Assembly (NCBI GenBank): GCA_037355855.1 | Contig: CM074769.1 | Span: 558,001 to 622,000 of the forward strand | Direction of reading: 5' to 3' | DNA: 64,000 nucleotides | DNA from: Pseudo-nitzschia pungens | Lineage: Eukaryota; Bacillariophyta; Bacillariophyceae; Bacillariales; Bacillariaceae | Part shown: piece by piece, positions 28,464 to 39,828 of the stretch | Numbering within the stretch: the first letter of the stretch is position 1 | Layout of the letters: every line of letters begins with the position of its first letter | Made by a program: the position numbers and the translations under genes | Notes under the pieces: generated by a model | Seen by the model: the letters and a program-made list of their open reading frames with translations, nothing else | Told to the model about the DNA's origin: nothing | The model's database searches: none

Positions 28464-29145
28464 TGGCGATTTCCTGTTCTGTCGTGAGAGAGTTGTTGCG
28501 TTGGACTCTTGCTACTGAATCAATCGCTGCAGCTCTGATATGATGCTGCACAGGAGACGAAGTCGTTCGTCTTTTATTGCGCCCTTTTCCTTTGGCTGTG
28601 CAGGTATTGCAACGGACTCGTCTCGTCTCGCTTCGATTCGTCTCGATTAAATTCGTCACAAAATCGAAAATCGATTTGGGGTGGAAATGCTGTTTCAAGT
28701 TCCACTTCCGACACCAACTTATGACTGTCCGATGCGCCTTACTGCACAAAATGAAAAAATACGAAGTGATGTCGTACAAGCAACGAGTAACTTAATACTC
28801 GTACTTTTTGTACTGTGCGTACGAAGAATTCAGAAGTTCTGGACGTTTTTTTTCAAAAAATAACAACAATAATAATAGAATGATGTATTAGTGTTTCAGA
28901 AACTTCCAATGAATGGATGTCACTCTCCATCGACACTCTTCTATTTGCTTGTTGCGTTCCATGTTGTTTCAACCTTTGATTTCCTACGAATCCAAAAAGA
29001 ATCAATCCTTCTTCTTTCCAGCAATGACAGCACTACTATTACTAGAGTAAGAACCCCTTTGATTGCTGCTTGTTGTCAGAGTACTAGCAGGAGGAGCTCA
29101 CAAAACTTGTGAAAAATGATCATTCTATCCTGTCTGCAATAAAAA
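28464..29145. other. Upstream region of Sec24
   Basis: About 680 bp with a run of TCTCG(A/T)TTCG words near 28615-28650 (probably 5' UTR/promoter) and AT-rich sequence after 28850. No gene is supported. It ends at an (AAC)n tract where the duplicated segment begins. Confidence 0.4.
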
Positions 29146-31621
29146 TAACAACAACAACAACAGTGACGAACAGGTTGCTGGGAGACAATGAGGAGGCCAC
29201 AAGAAAAGAAACTAGTAGTACTAGTAGTCTAATTCTAACAGTTTCTTTGAGATATTATTACTAGTAGTAGTAATACTAGTCTAGTACTAGAGGTATTGCA
29301 AAGCATGTGTTGAATCAATCGGTCGTGGGTGCAATGGTGGTGTCTTACTATCTTTTGCTTGTGCTGTCTTGCTGTAAAGATCATCAAAAAAGAGTGAGAA
29401 CTGCCGCTCTACTACTATCATGTGCTGCTCACTGTTGCTGGCTGAGTGCTGTGATGAGGGATATCTCGAATGATGCTACGTGTCTACTGGACTGACGCTC
29501 CATTGCAAGGCATAGTAGTATGCGCGGCAGAGGAGAAAGCGTACAGAATAACCAGCACAGTCTGTTGTTGTTGTTGTAGTTCTTTGACCAGGCACAAGGA
29601 ACACCCATTATTTGTTCTTGTTGAACAGAGAAACAACAACACAACAATGATACTAGTAGTAGTATAAGTAATACTAGTAACACCAGCATTCGCAAGGAGC
29701 AACGATGGAATGGCAAACGCAAGACGAAGGAACGACATTATTCTTGTTGTTGTTGACTTGTTTCAACGACGCTGGTGGATCGTTGGTCCTGGGACTTTAC
29801 TCCTCGGACATCACCATTTCCACACGACTGATTCCAGGATTACGTGTATCCCTGGTCCCTCCTGTATGGATTTCGTATTACGTTCTCGCAGTTCCTACTT
29901 GTAACCTCTTCACCATCCACATCCGAGAACAATAAAGTAGTCGGGTATTATGCTTGCCAACGTCGTATTGATGAGTAACTTAACCTTATGATTCATTCCG
30001 CCTTCCAGCAGCCAGGATGGGAAAGAAAATAACAACGATGTAACTGTCGGTGGCATGCGCGCGAATAGTATGCAATTTTTGGTCATGACTTACCTCGTGC
30101 CTCGTGTCTTGCGCATCGTCTTCTGGATTGGCTGGTACGGTACAGTACGAACTTCACGCAGAGGAAATTCGGCACGGCTTTTTAACCCGTTGAAACTCGA
30201 GTTTTTACTATTAACAGGTACGAGTAAGTCTTACAGTATGTAATTCTGTCGAGGTAGAATAGTGACAACAAAGCGGGCAGTTGTCAAGTCAGAAAGGTAT
30301 GGCACATTGGACTTGCTGGAAGGGAGAGAGCAAATAATATTTTTTTTAAGTACTTTTACGGAACTAATTCTATTACGGAAGCACATCATTAGAGGCTTGT
30401 CCGCCAAACGATAGAAAGTCAATCCTAAAATAGTGAAGGTACAACTCACTCCTTGGAAGAAAGCTCGGTAGCAAACAGCAGTCGGTCGACGAACAGCATA
30501 CTACTATCCACAAAAGTCAGAGCAAGAGTACGAATACAGATACGAATACTCCGTTTCCACACAAGACCATGGCGGAGCACGGCACTGCAAACTCCTACCC
30601 CGCCGACGGCCATGATGGAGGCGACGCCCATGCCGAAGAGATAAACGCTCTGAACGGCGATTCCTTCACGGACGAAATCGTGGACGAGGAGATTCCGGAC
30701 GAGGAGGCCGTGGACCTGGTTCTCATGGGCAGCAAAGCGAAACAACAACAACAACAACAACAACGCGGCAACGACGAAGGCAATAACAATAACAATAACA
30801 ATGACAACATCGACAATGTCAATGCCAAGGAGGTACCCGAATACAGTCCGACGCGGAGGCGGTGGGGAAAAGAGCACTGGATCGCGGTGGGCGCCATTCT
30901 TCTCGCATTTGTTGCGGGCGTTGTAGTGGCGTCTCTCGTTCTGAAAGAGCACGATTCCAATTATCACCACCTTGATGAAAACACGAAATTGGCACGCCCG
31001 CAGTCCCAGTACGACGACCTTCCCATCGGCTTCGATGACCGTCCCGGAGGGGACATCGATGGCGACGGCGCGTCCTCTTCCGCCGCCAGGGAAGAACACG
31101 CGCAGCGCGTCGAGCGGGAGCGCCACTTTGCGGGCCTGGCCATGGAGTGGAGCGGAGAGGAAGCCCTCTCGACGCCAACATCCCCGGCCCGACAGGCCCT
31201 GGATTGGATCCTGGACGACGATCCCTTCTTTCTGCAAAACTCGGAGCCGGTGCCGCACGTCCGGCAGCGGTACGTTGCGGCCGTTTTGTACTTTGCGACC
31301 CGGGGGGATCGGTGGGCAACCTCGTCGTCGTCGTCGTCGAGCGGTACCGCGCACCGCCGGGCGCCGCAGCGAACGCGAAGCCGGTTGCGGGAGCTCGAAC
31401 AACAACAGCAATCACAATCACAACAACAAGAGCAACGTCGGCCGCCGGCGAACTTCTTGACGAATCGGGACGTTTGTCACTGGAAGACCTCCGACGGGAC
31501 GTTGGGGATTTTCTGCAACGACAAGGGATCCATCGTGAAGCTGAATTTACGTGAGTCCAGTTCGTCTGTCCGTTCCAATACGACCGTGAGCGAGCAACGA
31601 GTGGAAATCGCGCCGACACGC
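29146..31621 (+). repeat. Left copy of a 2,476-bp direct duplication (LRR-gene promoter plus first exon)
   Basis: This block recurs at 39829-42304 with a constant offset of 10,683 bp, and it is identical wherever compared, including all coincident reading frames. The left boundary lies in an (AAC)5 tract. The right boundary lies in intron 1 of the LRR gene at ...GACACGC. The first 1.4 kb contains (CTAGTA)n-like tracts near 29200-29290 and no supported gene. Confidence 0.93.
30569..31550 (+). pseudogene. Orphan first exon of the LRR protein (duplicate copy)
   Basis: It is identical to exon 1 of the complete gene at 41252-42233: cytosolic polyQ/polyN segment, transmembrane helix and the LRR N-terminal cap. 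The GTGAGT donor follows at 31551, but after 31621 the sequence becomes the antisense 3' part of a non-LTR retrotransposon, so no LRR exons follow. If transcribed, it would read through to a stop at 31897, adding unrelated residues. It is probably non-functional, although it retains the full upstream region. Confidence 0.8.
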
Positions 31622-34600
31622 AATCTGTGCTTCCTCATTGCCATCCATGGAGATAAAAACCCCAAGGGTCTTGTCAGCATGGTCAACTTCAAAACGATCC
31701 AGGGTAGCGCGATTGCCATTCTTATCAGCAACAGAGAAGTCACCGGGCATGTCAGCAATGGAGCGATAGTCCCAACCGGATCCATTCCATTTGAAATCAA
31801 TCAAATAACAGAAGGATTTGGCAGGTTCAATCGCACCACCAGTGGCAATAATCCCACCAGCCCATCGGTCAAGAGCTCCCTGAAAATCAACAGCTAATTC
31901 CTCACCAGATGTTGAGGAATCAGAGCCAGCACAAAACAAATCTGTGTCATCCACAAAGGCAAAACCCACAAGAGAAACCAGTTGCAGTGACAGAGAAGTG
32001 ATAAGATGGACACCATGTCCAGCCTGTTGCATCATTCGGAAGACAATGGTTGACACCAAGGCCCAAAGAGTTGGACCAATACCATTGCCTTGGCCACAAC
32101 CACTGAGAGGAACAGGTTCATCACCATACACAGGGCCAGAACGACCAAAACCAGTTTTGATGTGGTGCTTAGCATGTTGCAGAGTAGAAAGAAGAACTTC
32201 ACACACATGTGCAGGAACACCAAAGCTCTGGAGAGTGAGACCTGCAATGGGATGAGAGATTCTATCATAACAGCCCTTGGCATCATTCATAGCAACAGCA
32301 CCGGATCTGCGCTTCTGCCTCAACACATCACAGATGAGCTTCTTGTTCAAGCAGGTGTTGATGGCCTTGTGGTGTTTCCTGCTTCCATGTTGATCAACCG
32401 CCACTGCATTGGCACGTTCAGCATGGGCAAGAATGCGTCTGCCAATCATCTTGTTGTTGATTTGGAACTCAGGAGACATCAACTGGATGAGTCTCATCTT
32501 ATCCACTCTATATTCACCAGGTTTCTTGAATATCTCAACATCCGTGATGACCTGCCAGGCAGAAGGAGAGAAGCCAACAATCAATGGGACGGATCTCAGT
32601 AGAGTGTCAAACTTGTTCAACTGGGGATCCAGGGCAAAAGCCTTGTGGTGGGCAAAACTCAAACAAGAAGGTTCACTTGCTGTGCGTTCCCTCTGGTGTT
32701 TCCAGGCAGCAGAATTGTCAGCTGGACACACTGAATAGTCAAAGGGAGGCAAACTCAGAATAGAGGCAGGGACTTTGAGACAAGAAAGAAATTCAGACAG
32801 GTATTTGTCAGTGGCAGGAGGAGGAGTATATGTGCCAGCAAGAACTTGAGCAGAAGCATGGGCTGTGCCTAGGTAGCCAAAATCTTGAATGAAGGAGGGA
32901 GTCATGGAGGGAGTGCCAAGACACTGCTGTTGACGCCGGACATTGGATTCAGCCATAGCTGGAACCATAGTGGACTGGGACTCCAAGACCTGTTCAGCAC
33001 CATCAGGGCCAACTGCAATAGCTCGCAAGACAGCTGACTTGTTGACACGTCCACGAATAGACCTAGCAGCAAGGCCAAGCTCTCTTTGAAGACGTTCCCT
33101 GCGCATCCGGGCACGAATCTGGGAAGCATTCTGGTTGTGAGGTTTGCCTTCAGCAAGAAGTGCATCCACCAGGCCTTGATTGAAGGAGTCTCTCCAAGAG
33201 GGGGCCAATTTTTTCACTGCCCGGTATTGCTTGTAAGCTTGTTTCAGATGGAGGAGAGCACTGGAAAGGTCACTGTGTTCTCCTTTGTAGAGAGAAAGCT
33301 TGCAGGCCAACCTTTTCAAAACAGTATGACTGGTGGACACACCCTGTCGCAACTTAACAACACGCCTCCAAAAGTCAATTGTATCACGATAGACTTGCAG
33401 CTTAGGTGACCATGGAACCAGACCAGCTCTTGTGTGGCAAAGGTTTTGTTCAACAGAGAGCCTGAGAGAGGTGGAGGTTTCATGGAGGACTTCATATGTG
33501 GTGATGAGATCAGCGCGCACAGAAATATCCCCAGACTGAAACTGAGCCAGGAGGTGTTCCAGCTTAGCTTGGAGAGAAAACACTTCAGCCTTCAGAAAGC
33601 TGTGCCGGACACGCTTGAAATACCGTTGGCGCAGATGAGGGTGGGAGGACTGGAGTTTGGAATGAGAGAAGCTCACGGGAGGTGGCAGGTGTTTGCCCAT
33701 GAGGCTGCAATTACAGACTTCAATCCAAAGCATTCTGTGGTCCGATTCCATACCATAGGCGCCACCAAAGGGACAATACCCAGCCCTGAGAACATCAACA
33801 TTCTCAGAGACCCAAATGGCATCAATTGGTGTTCTGGTAGTGTTGCGGTTGTGAGTGGCAGGAGGAGAAGACTGACTATGAAGGGTAAGAATGGCATCTC
33901 TGAAACCAAGAGCCTTGAGCTCAAAAGACAAGCCATCAGTCCGAACATCAGCATTTTGATCAATCCCAAGAATGACCTGGTCACCTGCACCCAGACAGAC
34001 CTGAAGGGCAGCAGTCAAATCCCTGTGAAAGAGAATGCATGGGTTGGGACTGAAAAGATTTTCAGCTGCTTGAAAGTATCGGTACTGTTGATTCCAGACG
34101 GAACCAAGGTCCCTGTCATTTTCAACAGGGCAGTAAGCAGAAAACATAGTGACAGTGTAACCATCCCTGCCCTGAAACTTGACAAAGGACCATCTGCCAA
34201 GACCAGATGGATCCGCTCCATGTGCAACCTTGTGTGAGCTGAACAGCTGGTCAATGGAAAACCCTGTACCACCAGGCTGAAGCCATGAACAGTCAGAAGC
34301 TTCATGCTTGTTGTTGGCAAGGTAGGAAAAACTTGAGGGACAGACATTCTTCATGCGCCTATTAAAAAGATCACAGGGCAGGAGTTTGGATTCATTCAAA
34401 CAATGTTCAGCAAAAAGCGCCACACTGGCGTTACTCTTGACAAATTGACGGGAGTTGTGCTTGGACCTGGACATAAAGGCAGCTCTACGCTGGGGTCCAA
34501 TGTTTTGGAAGGTGATGATGGTGGAATTAGATGATGGAGCTTGAGGAAAGGAATGACCAAAACTGTCAGAATCCTTAGCAGCAAGAGAGTCTCCATGAAG

Positions 34601-34798
34601 AGTTAATTGGACAAACTGAGAGACAGAGGAAGAGGCGGAGGAGGAAAAGGGAGAAACAGTAGAAGCAGTGATGGGATTTGGAGTGGAAGGCATCCCATCA
34701 AACCTCATACCAGAAGAGCTAACCATGATCAGAAGGAAACCCAGTCTGTCGCAGGGATGGAAGAGTTGCCGGAGCTGATTTGGTGGAGACATTGGCAT
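31622..34798 (-). pseudogene. LINE ORF2: AP-like endonuclease and reverse transcriptase, 3' end missing
   Basis: About 1,058 element-derived residues remain. An EEP endonuclease occupies ~85-385: FQNIG, AEHCLNE, YCPVEND, GIDQNAD, TRTPIDAIWVS and SDHRMLW cover the Asn, Glu, Asp and His active-site motifs. The RT follows: AVAMNDAKGCYDRI, SGCGQGNGIGPTLWAL and FAFVDDTDLF, with catalytic D950-D951. The frame stays open to 31547 only because it runs into antisense LRR-gene sequence. A start at the ATG at 34726-34724 (residue 25), five bases before the ORF1 TAG, is more likely than the one at 34798. The missing end would normally hold the post-RT region and any zinc knuckle. No clade is assigned. 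Confidence 0.88.
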
Positions 34799-37676
34799 GG
34801 CTCAAATCACTGACACTAGCATCATGACCGGAAGAGAATGCAATTGCAGCAACTCCAAGCCTCAATGCAGAGGCTGCATCTTCCCCACCACCGGCAGCAG
34901 GAACTGCAGTTGAGGAATCAGGAGAGGCCACAGGGAGGTCACCGGCCATGGCATTCTGGGGAGGGTCAAGAACTGCAGGGGGAACTTCAGGAGGAATACC
35001 AGGAGAGGCATCAGCCTTGGCAACATTGGAAGGATCACCTCCAGTAGGAACACCACCTGCAGGCGCTGAAGCCTGGACATCAGGGAGATTGGAAGTACCG
35101 GTTGCTAAAGTATCCATGGATTGAGAATCATCAAATCCGCCACCACCACTGTCAGCACGGGCTTGGAGGTTAAAGTGCAGATCCAGATCAAAGGTGAGGT
35201 CTGGGGCAAGGTCAACTGACAAGTCATCATCAACAAGTTCCCAATCTCTTGCATCCCCATCACCAAAAAAGGGAAGAGAGTCATCCTGCATTGGATCTGC
35301 AGCAGGTTCAGTTTCCACAACACAATTGGCAGCAGCATCCCAATGGTAGGCTTCCATTTCAGTCAAGCACTCAGAAGAGAACCATTGTCGAACACAAGAA
35401 CCATAATGAGCTTCCAGTATAATAGGCAGGAAAGACAACATGGCCATTGCTTCAGCCTTGGTAGTGATATTGTACAAAGCAAGGATCTCGCCTCGGTATG
35501 AACTGGTATCGACAGAAAGAAAAAGAGGCCATGACCAATTGTCACGGGTTCTGATACCCAGAAGCACACTGCGCAGTGTCTTCAAACCCAGCCCTTGGCC
35601 CAGGTCAACTGGAAGATCAAGATCAACTACCCCCAGAACAGGAGCAGTTTCATGGCTCTCAATAAATTTAGCTTGGCGGTGCTTAGCCTGGCGAACAGTC
35701 TTGAGCTTGGAGGGGGGAAGAGGTCTGTCAGAAGGATTGGTAGCTGTCTCAATAAACTTGTAGAATTTACCATCAGGGAGAGAGGCAATGTCTGAAGGTT
35801 TGCAACGATTGAACTGGGCTTTCAGGAGCTTAACAGTTTGGGCGCGCTTTGTTGCATCACATAAAACATGAGCAGCCAGAACCGGATTGGGATCAGGAGT
35901 TCTGGAGTTGTCAAGGCTGATATTCTTCCTGATGACAGCAATAGGACACGCCTGAAACCTGGGATGAGTGTGAAGCAATTCGTTGTAGTGGTCAAGATCA
36001 AAACTCTGCATGTAAGATCCAAGGAGAAAGCCACATGTGACAATAACTGGGGCCTGTATGTGGTCATATTTCAGGTCCATATCACGGTCTCTGAGCCGCT
36101 GGAGCAATTGTGCTGAAAAGAGTTTCTCCAGGGGAGCACTGTGTCCCACAAAGAATCGTAGATGAGGAGCAGTTCTACTGCGAAGCCAGAGCTGAGCAAC
36201 ATACAATTCCAAGGTCTTCCTGTCAGGAAGTGTCGTCCAAAACTTGGTAACAGGCTTGGCCTTGGGGTTGAGCCTGGCTCTGGAGGGAAAAACATACAAC
36301 ACCAGGCGCTTGTCAACAGTCCATAGAAGATCCAAAGCTTCCTTGAGAGACTTGAGCAGCTCATCATATAGTTCCCCAGGGCGTTGTGACATCAACCTTG
36401 GAAGGGACAGAGTGACATAAGAACTATGAGAACACTTGGTGCCAGCAGTGACATCCACTGGAGCTCTAGAATCACTGGAGCAAACCCCTCGGCGTTGGAG
36501 GAAATGCCCAGCAGAGGAGGACAAGACAGTAGCATCACCACCACCAGGAAGAAAGGACACTGATTTGGAAGTGGAAGCATCATCAACTGCAGCTGGCGCA
36601 GGTGTAGGAGGTCGCTTCTTGAAATGCCAGTGGGAGCCAAGCACCTGATTGGCTGCCAACCAAACTCTTCCTTCAGTGCTGGGCAAAAGGTTGCCTTCAC
36701 AATACAGGTCATCAAAACACTCAGGAGACATCTTGGCCAAACCAATAAGACATCTCTTCAGAGCATGGCCTGAAGGTTGCTTGGTCCAGTCTGCAGAGGC
36801 TTGAAAGCAGAGAGAAGCAAGGGAAACCAGGGACTCCACAGAAGCAGTTCTCCACTCAGGGTTGTCGGGAAAAGCTTGAGCATATGCTGGAGGGATGGCA
36901 GACTGACAGACATCATGGATGGATTTCTTGTCATTCCCATCTTTCTTGCTGAAGAAGTGAGTGGGACTAGGACACCCAGTCCATAGCCGGAATCCTGCTG
37001 GAGTTTTACGAAGAGTGTGGATAGGGGTGGGAATGGAAGCACGACCAGTAAAAGGCCCCTTACCGTAGAAGCACCAGAGGAAGGAATCTGAGTGAGCTTT
37101 GTTGGCAGCAGCCAGGGCTTTCTTGCGCAGGGCATGTCGCTCTGCAGACGGTGTGTCAGAAAGAAATGCAAGAGTAGCTTGTTTCAGACTAGACTTGGAA
37201 GGAGAGACCTTGGAAGGAGGGTGCTTAGAGTCTGAGTGCTCAGAGCCTGGCTGGCCATCCCTAGACGTCGCACTGTTGGACTTTCCACTGCTGGGCTTCC
37301 CACTGTTGGACGTCCCACTGTTGGAATTTCCACTGTTGGGCTTCCCACTGTTGGACTTCCCACTGTCAGACGTCCCACTGTCGGACTGCCCACTGCCTGA
37401 ATGCCCTGTGTCTGAATGCCCAGTGCCTGACTGCTCAGTGCTCATATCAACATCATCTAGTGCACCAGTAGACACAGCAGAAGTGAAGGACATATCATCA
37501 TCAGAAGGGAGTGACGCCCTAGCTGTACGGGGAGAGGGAGGGGGAGAGGGAGTAGCCTGAAGAACGGAACCAGCAGGTAGTCGGCGGGAAGGGGTCCCCG
37601 TAAAGGCGCGTTTGTTTGAAGGAGTGTTATCCAAGGGAGACCTTTTTCGCCTGGAAGCTGGCGGGGGGGGAGGCAT
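34719..37676 (-). CDS. LINE ORF1 protein
   Basis: This 985-aa protein of the retrotransposon is expected to bind RNA and form the transposition particle. The first 160 residues are low complexity: a Pro/Arg-rich start (PPPPPASRRKRSP), then about a dozen pentapeptides of the type SNSGK (15-bp minisatellite at ~37262-37440). The central 300-750 region is globular, with FWTTLPDRKTLELYVAQLWL and LRFFVGHSAPLEKLF. No CCHC knuckle or RRM signature is obvious. The C-terminal part is acidic, then Pro/Ala-rich. The stop overlaps the probable ORF2 start by a few bases, the usual ORF1-ORF2 arrangement. Confidence 0.75.
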   Translation of the reverse strand: MPPPPPASRRKRSPLDNTPSNKRAFTGTPSRRLPAGSVLQATPSPPPSPRTARASLPSDDDMSFTSAVSTGALDDVDMSTEQSGTGHSDTGHSGSGQSDSGTSDSGKSNSGKPNSGNSNSGTSNSGKPSSGKSNSATSRDGQPGSEHSDSKHPPSKVSPSKSSLKQATLAFLSDTPSAERHALRKKALAAANKAHSDSFLWCFYGKGPFTGRASIPTPIHTLRKTPAGFRLWTGCPSPTHFFSKKDGNDKKSIHDVCQSAIPPAYAQAFPDNPEWRTASVESLVSLASLCFQASADWTKQPSGHALKRCLIGLAKMSPECFDDLYCEGNLLPSTEGRVWLAANQVLGSHWHFKKRPPTPAPAAVDDASTSKSVSFLPGGGDATVLSSSAGHFLQRRGVCSSDSRAPVDVTAGTKCSHSSYVTLSLPRLMSQRPGELYDELLKSLKEALDLLWTVDKRLVLYVFPSRARLNPKAKPVTKFWTTLPDRKTLELYVAQLWLRSRTAPHLRFFVGHSAPLEKLFSAQLLQRLRDRDMDLKYDHIQAPVIVTCGFLLGSYMQSFDLDHYNELLHTHPRFQACPIAVIRKNISLDNSRTPDPNPVLAAHVLCDATKRAQTVKLLKAQFNRCKPSDIASLPDGKFYKFIETATNPSDRPLPPSKLKTVRQAKHRQAKFIESHETAPVLGVVDLDLPVDLGQGLGLKTLRSVLLGIRTRDNWSWPLFLSVDTSSYRGEILALYNITTKAEAMAMLSFLPIILEAHYGSCVRQWFSSECLTEMEAYHWDAAANCVVETEPAADPMQDDSLPFFGDGDARDWELVDDDLSVDLAPDLTFDLDLHFNLQARADSGGGGFDDSQSMDTLATGTSNLPDVQASAPAGGVPTGGDPSNVAKADASPGIPPEVPPAVLDPPQNAMAGDLPVASPDSSTAVPAAGGGEDAASALRLGVAAIAFSSGHDASVSDLSHANVSTKSAPATLPSLRQTGFPSDHG

Positions 37677-39828
37677 GTTGGGGCGAGGATCGTCTGAATA
37701 GGCGTGTTGGCTCAGGCGCTGGTAGGCTGTCAGTGGTGAGCTGACTGCTGGTGGGCTGACTGCTGGTGGGCCGACTGCTGGTGGGCTGACTGCTGGTGGG
37801 CTGATTGCTGGTGAGCTGACTGCTGGTGGGCTGACTGCGTGGGGGCTGACTGCTGGTGAGCTGACTGCTGGTGCGCTGACTGCTTGTGGGCTGACTGCTG
37901 GTGGGCTGACTGCTGGTGAGCTGACTGCTGGTGGGCTGACTGCTGGTGGGCTGACTGCGTGTGGACTGACTGCTGGTGGGCTGACTGCGTGTGGGCTGAC
38001 TGCTGGTGGGCTGACTGCTGGTGGGCTGACTGCTGGTGATCGGACTGCTGGTGGGCTGACTGCTGGTGGTCTGCGCGCGAAGAACGCTGCAAATCGTGTA
38101 GGCTTGGCTTGTAGCGTGTTGGCTCGGGCGCTGGGAGGCTGTCAGTATTAACCTGTATGTAGATGTACAGATGGGGGTATCCTGGAAGCAGGGTACAGCA
38201 GCAACAACAAGGGTAACCTTGGTCTGGGCAAGGAAAAGGTCCCTGGGGATCCAAAAAATATACTGGAGCACACCCACAAAAGTCACCAGGGGACTCAGAA
38301 ATTTTTGCTAAAAAACGAGCAAAATTTGTCTCACACTTGAAGCACAAAAAACTCTGCGCGCGGAACTCTGCAAATCGTGTAGGCTTGTACTCGTACTGTA
38401 CTCCTAGCTTGAAAATTGTGCAAATTTGAACAATTTGATATCACGGAACAGAGCTGCTGTAGAATTCTACAGGGAAAATTCTGGTAGTTCTGTCCAGAGT
38501 TGCGGGCAAATGGAATAGAAGTACCACTTTTGGCCCTGTAGAATTTACGTAGAGGGGGGAAATGGAAACAGTATCCAGGGGCAATTGGCTTGAAAACAGC
38601 GAGGTAATTAAACCAGGGAAGCTGCTTGCTTGAAAACAGAGGCTTTAGTAGGAACACTTAGGGACCGGGGGAGATCAATGGCAGGGCACACTTAAAAGGC
38701 TCAGGAGGGAACTTGAAGTTCAAACTCGCAAGTACCTATAAGTGGAAACAGTATCCAGGGGCAATTGGCTTGAAAACAGGGACCTTGAGCGAGACACTTA
38801 GGGACCAGGGGAACAGTGGAAACAGTATCCGGGGGCAATTGGCTTGAAAACAGGTACCTTGAGCGAGACACTTAGGGACCAGGGAAGCTGCTTGCTTGAA
38901 AACAGGGGCTTTAGTAGAAAAACCTAGGGACCAGGGGGAGGCTTGTGTCTTGAAAACAGTGTCGAACTTGAAGTTCAAGTTGGGGGTGCTTTATAGCGAA
39001 AACACTTAGGGATCAGGGGCCTCGCGAACACTTAGGGACCAGAGAAACTGTAGTCTTGAAAACAAGGGGCTGTAGTAGCTGTAGTCTTGGAAACAAGAGT
39101 GCAATAAGTAGGAGGTACTTAGGGATCGGTTGGTCTTGGCTTGAAAACAGGTGTAGTAGGGGGAGCCTTAAGCAAAAACACTTAGGGACTGGGGGGCTTG
39201 GCTAGGTAACAGGGTAGCTCTTAAGTGATTGACACTAGTAAGAGCAGGGGGCAATTGGCTTGAAAATAAAGGGGAACTGGAAGATATGCTTGCGCGAACT
39301 TGCAGATACTTAGGGATCAGCGAGTAGGAACCTTCTAGAAGGGGGGTGTATATGTGTTCGATCTTGAAGAATGTAGAACGTTAAGTAGGTTCGACCTTGA
39401 AGAATGTAGAACGTTAAGTGGATATCACTTAAGGGGCTTGAAAGACTGTATAGCGTTAAATAATAAGGTAGCTTGAAAACAGATCGAGAAACCGAGCTCG
39501 GAGACAAAGCGGAACAGAAGCAGCTGTAGAATTAGTACTGCAATTGCTGTAGAAAATTATGTGTTGTTGTTGCTTGCCGAAGCTTGTTGCTGCCGATCGA
39601 CCGACCGACACGGAAACAAGCAACCAAAGCAACCAAAGGAAGCAAGGAGCAGCCAAACAAATAGCAGAATCAGATAGGGGAGGTCTCTGTTAATAGGTGT
39701 AGTGCTTGGTTTTGTTGTAGGAGCTTTAGAAGTGAGTGAGATATCAAAGGGGAAAGTTGTGTAGAAATCTACGTGTTTTAAGTACTGGAACATCGGAACG
39801 TCGGACAAAATGCGCGATGCGAAAATTG
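37677..39828. repeat. Minisatellite-rich region upstream of LINE ORF1
   Basis: About 23 copies of a 15-bp unit, CTGACTGCTGGTGGG, run from ~37737 to 38077; read on the minus strand they encode QPTSS repeats, but there is no support for translation. From 38560 to ~39300 a looser set of words recurs, including ATCCAGGGGCAATTGGCTTG (38570-38590, 38753-38773, variant ~38828) and CTTAGGGACCAGGG. At 39355-39420 TTGAAGAATGTAGAACGTTAAGT is tandemly repeated. This may be a LINE 5' UTR with promoter monomers. No gene is supported. Confidence 0.6.

Larger units (their letters stand above)
31622..39828 (-). mobile_element. Non-LTR (LINE-type) retrotransposon, 3'-truncated, between the duplicate blocks
   Basis: Two overlapping ORFs on the minus strand encode a large ORF1 protein and an endonuclease-reverse transcriptase. 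The coding 3' end is lost at 31622, directly against the left duplicate block, with no poly(A) or 3' UTR. The 5' boundary is uncertain: ORF1 starts at 37676, and the following 2.1 kb up to the right block contains minisatellites that may be the element's 5' UTR or separate repeats. Confidence 0.85.

Noticed and set aside
37627..38347. QPTSSQ/HQQSA repeat proteins upstream of the LINE
   Set aside because: They are products of the 15-bp minisatellite in two frames, with no conserved domain or start context.
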